Source: Lunularia cruciata (Eukaryota > Streptophyta > Marchantiopsida > Lunulariales > Lunulariaceae). From it: a stretch of 64,000 nt of DNA. Made by a program: the position numbers and the translations under genes. Each line of letters opens with the position of its first letter. Positions within the stretch are counted from its first letter, which is position 1. Location: contig OX419755.1 in NCBI GenBank assembly GCA_948567375.1, positions 5,089,001 through 5,153,000 of the forward strand, given 5' to 3'. Below, piece after piece: positions 56,801 to 64,000 of this stretch. The notes beneath the pieces were generated by a model, which was not told the DNA's origin, did no database searches, and saw only the letters and a list, made by a program, of their open reading frames with translations.

Positions 56801-58687
56801 GTAAATGAGAGCAGAAGCCGTTCAGGGAATGGGTTATCCAAAACTCATGAAGTGCACAAGTGCACATATTCGATAAACATGTACTTGAATTACACCACAT
56901 GTACTTGAATTACAGTGCTAGTGTAATATGAAAGCTTGAATGTAAAATGCATCAAAAATAACTTGCAACAAAAGTATAAGTGCAAAAAAGTAACCTGCAA
57001 CAAAGGCATAAGTGCAAGAAATTGAGAATACCGTACTGCCAATGGACAATAATGAACTTGAAATCGAGAGCAGTAAGGCCAACGTGAGCATGGGTTAGAA
57101 AGCTAGATGTAAGAGTTCACCAGTAAAAAATAATGAAGTCGAGAGCAGCAATGCAATCAAAAGCGAGAGGCATAGGAAACGTGCTATGTGCTATAAGAGC
57201 CAGAATGCATTGTGTGGATGAAGCGAGAGGAATAGGAAACTTGCTGTAAGAGCCCACCAGGATACAATGCATAGATGAAGATGAAGAACGTGGGATGGAG
57301 TGGGGGAGGAACACTGGAAATAGTAGAGAGCGAGGCAAGAAGCAATCAGAGAGCGAAGGGAAAAGACTAGGGAGTGAAATGGTACATGAATGTATGGATG
57401 TGGCAGGCATTTTGTGAAGGATATGGCTGCAGAAATGAGTAGAAATGTAAGGGTGTAACCAGAGCAAAGCGTAAGAGGACAGGATAAAGTATATCACTCC
57501 CAGCGCTATGGACACTGGAGTCCGGATACGCAAAACAATTGAAGGAAGCATAAGGCAGCCATAATAAACCTCCACGATAACACCAACTACTTCATTAGTG
57601 CCTCACGCAGTGCCGAAGTAGCTAAACAATTGTCAGTACTCCTCATCCCAAGTTTCTGCTCAAAAACTCATGAGTGCCAAGGCAAACTCGGTTGCTTCCA
57701 ACAGCGCCGCTTGAAGTAATAAACAGCCATCTTTCAATAGTACTAAATGAAATAATGAACCGCCAGGGGAAGGTTACAAAAATGGAAGGCTACAAAAATG
57801 AACAATTGGAGCTTAAAGTCCTAAAAGAGCAGAAATAGTACGAATGCATAATGTAGGTATGAACAAAATTGTGAACAAGAGAAAGAAAAAAAAAATCAAC
57901 AGCAGGAGAATGTGAGTGATGTGAGACATCCCCAGAAAAATGCCTGCAAGGACAAAGTTTATCAAGGTGAGCAGTAAAAGAGAGCAAAGCACAAAGAAAC
58001 CAAGAGGAGTTAGTAAGAAAACAAAGGAATGAGCCAGTGTGAAGCTGAGAGCTAGAGAGTAGAGAATAAGGCAGAACAGACAGGCATGAAAAAGTGGAAC
58101 TAACGAGGGAACGCACTATGAGTTAAGCAAGAAACTATAAACCAAATGAGCAGCAAGCAAAGGAGAAGGAGAGGGTTTCTGAGGGAAGGATGGCCTTGGG
58201 GGTTGAGAGAGCCTCAAGAATTGTGAAGGAACCAAGTGAGATGGTCATACGTGTGAGATGATGCCATGTGTAGCTATGCTACTTATTACTCTACTTGTAA
58301 TATCAATGTATCTTGATGTATCCTTATCAACGGGAAAGAACAGATATACTGAAACACGTAGTCATGTAAGGAGTGTAAGTAACAAGTTGTAATTGAAGAC
58401 CTACAACTCAAAAATACACTGGTCCGTTTGGGAGAAACTGAAAATGACAAACTGTTCAGAACACATACAAGTGAACCATGAAGTAAAACAACAAATGTGA
58501 GTTGGGGCAAAAGGGAAGAAAGTGGATAGTAACATAGCTGAGAATGGGCGATGCATCAAACATGAGACATGTATATATGTATATGAGAACATAAACTGTT
58601 CTGACCAGTGCCTAAATAAACAGTCAAGAATAAGTCCCGATCACCGGTATGGTAAACAAGCCTATAGTGAAAGCTAATGGTGGGCTC
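56801..58687. other. Unassigned, purine-rich sequence left of the D solo LTR
   Basis: No protein signature. The printed strand is A/G-rich, with short tandem units such as GCGAGAGGCATAGGAAAC / GCGAGAGGAATAGGAAAC (57163, 57221) and AAGTGCAAGAAATTGAG/AACTTGCAACAAA-type repeats (56950-57030). It may be the 3' non-coding tail of the Penelope-like element whose RT lies across the solo LTR. This is a guess from position. Confidence 0.4.
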
Positions 58688-59396
58688 TGTAACATCCATT
58701 TGTGCATGTGTGTGGTATTGTGATATTTAGCTTGGTATTACAAGTATTTAAGAGATATTATTTATATAGAGATATTGTTTATATAGAGATAAAGGATGGT
58801 TCTATATTAGTCATGGTTAGCTAAAGTTAGTCATAGCTAAGATAGCGGGGACTTTACTTTAGAGGAAGTAGAAAAGATGAGCACCACTATTTTGGATTTT
58901 AGTGTGTTGACTTGGTATTATTCCTAGGTGTTTGGCTTTGAGGAAAGAGTTGAGAACTCTTGGGCCCGCAAGCCTTTTTGTTTTGGATTCTTCTTTAGTC
59001 CAAGGATAGCCCATGTGAAGGAATCCTTGACTTAGTGGTTGGGTCAAGATAAGACCACATGCTTAGGGCAATATGCCCATGTGAATGGATATTCCTTTCT
59101 ACTTTTTGACTTTACTTGACTTTTAGTCTAGTAACTTGAGTTACTACGGTAATTAGTAACTTTGGTTTGTAACTATTTCACAAGTATATAAACAAGGGGT
59201 GAGGAGTTACTCATCATCCTTTCATTTGCAACTATCTCTCTCTCATTGAGTTCTCTAGTGAGCAATGTCTTGAGTCTTGGAGTGTTAGCCTTGGAGGAGT
59301 ATGATGGAGTTGGGGTTCCTTGCCTTCTTAGTCCATGGTGTGCTACCATAATAGCCATCAGAGGTTCATCCTGAGTGAGAGAAAGGCCGGCTCACA
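58688..59396 (+). mobile_element. Family D solo LTR
   Basis: 709 bp, ends TGTAACATCC and GGCTCACA, flanked by the 4-bp duplication GCTC (58684-58687, 59397-59400). It is the sense orientation of the D LTR. It differs from the D LTRs by several substitutions and a roughly 18-bp tandem repeat of TTTATATAGAGATA (58760-58795), so it is older. A TATA box (TATATAAAC) lies at 59186-59194. It is inserted in the Penelope-like element. Confidence 0.95.
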
Positions 59397-61676
59397 GCTC
59401 AAACTAGAGCTCCCTGATTGGAAGAAAAAATGGATATTCTTAAATCTCTATAGATACTAAGCCCAAGAAAACCATGGATATCTTTTTCCATTTGTAAGAT
59501 AGAGCAAAATTTTTTCTGGATCATATGAAGAGGGTAATGTTCAGAGATAAAGCTATTTATAAGTTTCCTACAAGCTAAAAGGAATGACTTTTTGGAATTA
59601 CATATCCTTCAATATCTAACACACTCCAATTTTATAATACCTAATTTAAATTTAGAAGAAATGTCAGATAGAATGTGTGGGAGCAAGATTGTCTTGATTT
59701 GAGCAAAGTGAGTTAGCTCTTTCTTATCATAGATAGAGACAAAGATATTGAAGTCATCTTGGGTAATGCGGCAATCGAGGTAATCACAGTGAGTGCCAAA
59801 ATGAGTTTGAACAACCTCACAAGAAAGTCTGGGATAGATCTCTCCTCCTCTAGCTGCGTCCTCCATATACATAGAATCCTTGAAATAATCAAGTCCCGAG
59901 CCAACCACCAAAAGATCATCAACATATCGGCAAACTTGGGACAAGTCGTGCAACAATGCAACATCATTGGCATCCAATAGTCTGCGGATAAAATCAAGTT
60001 CATAGGTGAAGAGGTATAGGTTAGCCACAAAGACAACACAAGGTGTCCCATAGGAATCCCTATCTCTTGACGGAAGAGCTGATTCATGAAAGTGATGTAG
60101 AGGTTATCAAAAAGAAATAGCATCCAACAGATGAGAGTTTCCTCATCAACAGCCATGAATTTGAGGTGTTTTTGCTGATTGAGAGATATTGTTTCTATTT
60201 TTAAGCCATCTATATTTGAATTCAAGTGTAGAGGTCTTTACTAGTAACATAGTTTCCCTATTCCATTAGTGAACCTATAATGGAAGATAGATCTGATGAG
60301 AGTAGACAGCCTTGTTTTGAGATCGTGAAGGTGGATCTTTGTATAAAGGGTGGTGAAATCAAAACTTTGAAAAAGAACTTTTTCCAAGGTGGCAAGAGTC
60401 TACTACGAACCAGAGTCTATGGGAGAAGAGGATCTAATCTTGCGTAGTCTTTGCACCTGCTCCAGTAAAATGGGAACACCAGAAGAGTTGTCCAAGATCC
60501 AGCAAGAGTCGACCATCAACCCCACATGTAAGAATTCAGTCCTCCAGAGATCATTTGTAGAAGGTAGCACTACTTTCAAGAATGAGCTTAACCAGTGAGA
60601 AAGCTCAGATAAAGAAGTAGAGTAGCTTGCAGCAATGAACCTAGGAACAACGGGAGACTTATGGAATTTCCAAGCACAATAGAAGTAAGGGAGTTTCTCT
60701 GAATCCTTGGAAGTACGAAAGCCCTGAGAGGTATTGAAATTGTGGTGAGAGAGTAAGAGATGGGTTTGAGGAATCAATGAGAGTTTATAGGTTGCTGAAG
60801 GAGAATGAAGCTCGTTAAGTAAATTTTGAATGTAGAAGTGTCTACAGACAAATACAAAATTGTTGGGACACTTGTCCATATAAGTAATAATGAAATGGGA
60901 CTTAAAATGATGAAGAAGTTTTCTATCCTGAGATGAAAGGAAAAGAGGGTCTATAGAATTGAAAGCGTCGGCAATGGGAGGGAGATTAAGTAAAAGTTGA
61001 ACTTTTTGTAGAATGGTGACTTTCCATTGGTCAAAAATGCCTTTGGTGCCCAATATGGCTTCATAGTAAAGAACAAAGTTGTGAATACAAGTTTGAATCG
61101 CAATGAAAGTAGAGGGGGAGAGGTGGGCAAAATACAAAACTTGGTTCCTCTGGAGAAGAGAAGTGACAAGTTGTAGGAAGGTAAAATCTGAAGTGAAGTT
61201 GTAATGACATGCCCGTGTGAAGGGTTAATGAAACCTGGATGTTGAAGGCAATTGCAAGGGGAAGGAGGAGAGGAAAAGTTGGATAACTTCCGTGATAGTG
61301 AAGCAAAGTTAAAATGTAAATGGCCTAGAGTTTTTCCATACTTAAAAGCAATGATAGGGATAGTAAACGGAGTACCTGGAGGTAGAGCCAGAAAAACTCC
61401 CGGGCCCCTCAACAAAGATTGCAAGTGAACTTTGTCTATCTCCTTAGAGGTAAAAGGGAAAATGATTAAGATGGGACGAATGTCTAGAGTTGCTCTACAA
61501 TGCATGAGGTATGGAGACAGGAAGAGCAAAAGGCTATTGAGTAGTTTAGTGATGTTTGACGCAGACCTGAGTAAAACTGCAGAAGAAGTAGTTTTAAGGA
61601 CGTGAATGATCCTCAGCAAGTCCCGCACTCTAAAACGTGCGAGAAAAGAATCAGAGAGGGTATTGGAGTCAAGCAT
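59397..61676 (-). pseudogene. Penelope-like reverse transcriptase element, decayed
   Basis: Readable order in sense. The N-terminal part (61676-60951) contains PCNCLQHPGFINPSHGHVIT and LSLLFSRGTKF. 61137-60403 reads THLLLSHHNFN, DKCPNNFVFVCRHFY, LPYFYCAWKFHKSPVVPRFI, AASYSTSLSELSHWL. Then FDFTTLYTKIHLHDLKTRL (about 60372-60316) and LFRQEIGIPMG (about 60080-60050) appear. YLFTYELDFIRRL follows, with CRYVDDLLVVGS as the catalytic box. The FYxxxKxHK, GIPMG and RYxDDL combination, with a conserved GHV block upstream, matches Penelope-like RTs of the Naiad/Chlamys sort, not LINE or LTR RTs. At least three frame changes. No GIY-YIG endonuclease found. The solo D LTR interrupts its 3' end. Confidence 0.78.
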
Positions 61677-62246
61677 TAAGAAGAGATGAGAAATTTGTCA
61701 GAGGTAATTTCTATAGGCATATCATCTAGAAAGGGGAAAGTTGGACACAGGGGATGTAAAAAAGGGAGAAAGATACACATTAGAAGAAGCAGAAGATGTG
61801 ATAGAAGAGAGAAGAAAGGAATTTTCTCTCTGATGACGCCTAAGGTCGATGCGAGATGCTCTTCCGCGAATATTGTACCCCCGCAAATATATGCACAACG
61901 ATTCACTCTATTTGAGAAATCCCATCATCAACCCATGGGACACATACACATGAAATGGTTTGAGTGAAATACTGCGTTTGAGTGAAATACAGCATTCGAG
62001 AAATGATTGAGAAATTGCGTTTCTCTCTTGGAGAGTATGTGGGAATGGAAATCAAGTGTGATGACTCGATTGGCGCCCGGGCAGTTGCGAGGCAACCTGC
62101 GATCTTGGAAGGAAACCCGCTGGAGGAGAGTGTTGGAAGAAGACAAATGGATTGGAGAAGGGCTGCCATTTAATTCCACTTTTGGGAATTTGAGTCACGT
62201 CAACAAAAAGTTTTTAATGACTGGATTCTGTGGTAGGATGAGATAG
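61677..62246 (-). other. Possible Penelope-like 5' region
   Basis: Open minus pieces 61906-61676 and 62179-61928 are next to the RT element and may be its leader or N-terminus. A tandem TGAGTGAAATACWGCRTTYGAG-like doublet lies near 61961-62001. I see no GIY-YIG motif. Confidence 0.35.
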
Positions 62247-63389
62247 ACTGGTCAGAGACACCGACATGCCGAACCTCAAATATCTCAAGTGTGATTAGGG
62301 TAACTTTCCGTCGTCACCCAACATTGCCGTTCCTGATTCCTCATGAATAGATGTTTTGGGGTTCTTGCGAGCTAATTCTTGCGAGTCGTTTTCCACCCCC
62401 TACGACAGAAGAACGAGACGAGTACATAGATGATGTTGAATGATCTTAGCACCTATGGATTTTGTTTGAAGACTTGCACTTCCCAAATCCTCGAAATTCT
62501 CTGTTCCATTTTAGGTCGTACATACAGACCGCATATGCTACGCATATAGTACTGTTCTACACCAATCATGACCTTGCTCCATCTAGATAAACACCGGCCT
62601 AAGGATCCCAGTGGGCCCAATCTTAAATTTCTTTAGAAGTATCATCGAACAGAAGGTACAAATCGCACATGACCTGCTCTTGATCGTTTTCAAAGTAGTC
62701 ATGTGCCTCCGGCAAGACAACAACGAACTACTGTATCTAGCAGCAATTCTAACCTCTTTGAGTCCGCATCGAACATGTAAGAGCAGTATCTAGGTCACTA
62801 TCACTAGCGAAAAGTATTGGGAGTACTCTGTCAAGAGGAAGTTGTGTCAAGGATGTTTGAAAGCGACTAACAAACGAAGATTGTTAAGTAACGCTAACTT
62901 CAGGTTACGAGGACTGACTACAGATCAATGTAGAGTCAAGGACTTCAAATTAAAACAACATTGTCATAGAGGCGCAAAAGCCGTTGTCAGGAGAAACAAA
63001 AGGGAACATTGTTTTCGGAAGATTACATCAGGACAAAAGCGAGAATAGAACGTGTTGCAGACGTGGTCATGTAACAATCTGACAATGAGAATGTCTCTGA
63101 AACAGAAACCGTGTCCCAGCAAACGACCGTTCCAATGCCACTGGCAACGCGACAAAGAACTCAAAAGAACACCTAACATCTAAAAGTCACTAAACATGGC
63201 CACATACTATCATCCAAATCATCAAATCTTACAATATGAAGAAACTCTTTAGATCAAGATGAATAACTAGCTGTTCCATCGCCAACTCTTCTCAACAGTT
63301 ACAGAAACAAAAGAAAACGGGCATAACAAAAGTTAACGGACTAGTTGCCCGAAAGATACCAAAATGGATGCATATCCATACAGGACAAG
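62247..63389. other. Unassigned sequence upstream of the Gly/His-rich gene end
   Basis: No domain recognised. Base composition is more balanced than in the retroelement nests. Part of 63180-63389 is probably the 3' untranslated region of the minus-strand gene at the right edge. The plus frame 62842-63048 (Lys/Arg-rich, with MCQGC and CRVKDFKLKQHCHRG) is open for 68 codons but has no recognisable domain. Confidence 0.4.
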
Positions 63390-63553
63390 TTTCATAACTC
63401 CCGAAATTTACCTCAACCTCCTCCTGCATAACCATCTCCAGCAGCAGCCTCACTAAAATCCACCTCCATGGTTTCATAGCTCCCGACGTTTACCTCAACC
63501 TCCCCCTGCATAACCATCTCCAGCAGGAGCCTCACTAAAATCCACCTCCAAAA
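63390..63553 (-). repeat. 82-bp duplication, possible tandem terminal exon
   Basis: Copies at 63390-63471 and 63472-63553. In minus sense each has the acceptor-like GGATTTTAG, then text coding for GDGYAGGG and a TGA stop. The two copies differ by a few bases. This looks like a duplicated 3' exon of the Gly/His-rich gene, with each copy carrying its own acceptor and stop. Confidence 0.6.
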
Positions 63554-63735
63554 TTACTTACTTGCACACCTCCAAACTCCAAAATTACTTACTTGCACAC
63601 CTCCAAACTCCACAATTACTTACTTGCAAACCTCCAAACTCCACAATTACTTACTTGCACACCTCCAAACTCCAAAATTACTCACTTGCACACCTCCAAA
63701 CTCCAAAATTACTTACTTGCGCACCTCCAAAATGG
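63545..63735. repeat. 31-bp minisatellite with repeated splice-donor-like motif
   Basis: CCTCCAAACTCCAAAATTAC starts near 63569, 63600, 63631, 63662 and 63693, period 31 bp, with partial copies on both sides. On the minus strand every unit contains GCAAGTAAGT (one GCAAGTGAGT), a strong 5' splice-site match. The first (63716-63711 in minus sense) directly follows the Gly/His coding stretch. Confidence 0.92.
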
Positions 63736-64000
63736 CCTCCGCCCACACCTCCATGGACACCGCCATCGTGACCACCTCCATGGTGATCGACATGGTCACC
63801 TCCATGGTGACCGCCAAGAAGACCGCCATGGCCACCTCCATGGTGATCGACATGGCCACCTCCATGGCCGCCGCCAAGGAGACCTCCATGGTGACCTCCT
63901 CCATGGTCACCGCCACCGTGACCGACATGGCCACCTCCATGGTCACCTCCTTGGTGCCCTACATGGTCACCGCCATTGTCACCTCCATAATGACCGCCCA
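63717..64000 (-). CDS. Gly/His-rich protein, 3' coding part (partial)
   Basis: The frame read from 63998 downward is open for about 94 codons with repeats such as HHGGGHGG, GGDHVDHHGGGHDGG and GGLLGGGHGGGHVD. Gly and His dominate, with Asp, Val and Leu interspersed, like plant glycine-rich cell-wall or metal-binding proteins. It ends GGAQ just before GTAAGT (63716-63711), a likely splice donor. A plausible acceptor TTTTAG lies at 63540-63535 and a short terminal exon would follow, but the codon phase is not resolved. The same DNA has another open minus frame (Met/Val/Glu-rich), which looks like a shadow of the GGAGGT repeats. The gene start lies outside the window. Confidence 0.5.

Noticed and set aside
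59609..60028. LINE or group II intron reverse transcriptase
   Set aside because: The order FYxxxKxHK, FDFTTLYT, GIPMG, RYxDDL and the GHV block fits Penelope-like RTs better. No apurinic-type endonuclease or intron RNA structure was seen.
63545..63735. CRISPR-like array
   Set aside because: The 31-bp units have no unique spacers; it is a head-to-tail minisatellite in a plant-type sequence.
63713..63946. Met/Val/Glu-rich minus frame over the Gly/His stretch
   Set aside because: It is another reading of GGAGGT/CATGGT repeats. The Gly/His frame has a better-known composition and ends at a splice-donor match.

Overview
This looks like a window from a large, transposon-rich land-plant nuclear genome. 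Evidence: plant-type LTR retrotransposons nested in one another, primer-binding sites matching initiator-methionine tRNA and (approximately) tRNA-Asp, chromoviruses, heavy C-to-T decay of old copies, and a glycine/histidine-rich, intron-like gene end at the right edge. I cannot name the species. No complete conventional host gene is visible. Almost everything between 5.6 and 62 kb is retroelement sequence.

Layout. 1-5.6 kb: AT-rich sequence with diverged tandem repeats and a short organelle-like LSU rRNA fragment near 4.7 kb. 5.6-13.4 kb: an unrecognised broken ORF split by chromovirus A1 (minus, 6707-13137, target duplication ATGTA), which itself holds a solo LTR of family B (6744-7485, AATGG). 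13.4-36.5 kb: a four-level nest. A truncated copy of family C (C1, plus) is split by family B element B1 (minus, 15211-35452). B1 holds a 3-kb repeat-rich insertion (18333-21337) and chromovirus A3 (plus, 22438-33417, GTCTT). A3 is split by A2 (minus, 22903-28383, ACATA). 36.5-38.9 kb: unassigned sequence with small repeats. About 38.9-56.8 kb: a second family C copy, C2 (plus), split by D (minus, 45905-53733, 4-bp GATC), a very young Ty3/gypsy element with apparently identical LTRs. 56.8-62 kb: a decayed Penelope-like reverse-transcriptase element (minus) containing a solo LTR of family D (58688-59396, GCTC). 62-64 kb: unassigned sequence, then the 3' part of a Gly/His-rich gene (minus).

The most notable system is family C. 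Between its aspartic protease and its reverse transcriptase C2 carries a recognisable C5-cytosine DNA methyltransferase domain (about 43785-44770). This has an SAM-binding motif, a GWPC catalytic motif, an ENV-like motif, a degenerate QxRxR-like motif and a C-terminal LGQAMDLN motif. After the integrase, at the C-terminus, it carries a PHD finger (55846-55982). The protein order is gag, protease, methyltransferase, RT, RNase H, integrase, PHD. This copy is dead (stops, frameshifts), but the architecture is clear. It suggests a retrotransposon lineage that could write cytosine methylation and read histone state. Family C LTRs also hold a tRNA-like antisense segment.

Other signals: family A LTRs are packed with GAAnnTTC modules, including perfect three-unit heat-shock-element matches upstream of a TATA box. 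Family D has an additional zinc-knuckle ORF between its 5' LTR and gag, and two in-frame TGA codons although its LTRs look identical.
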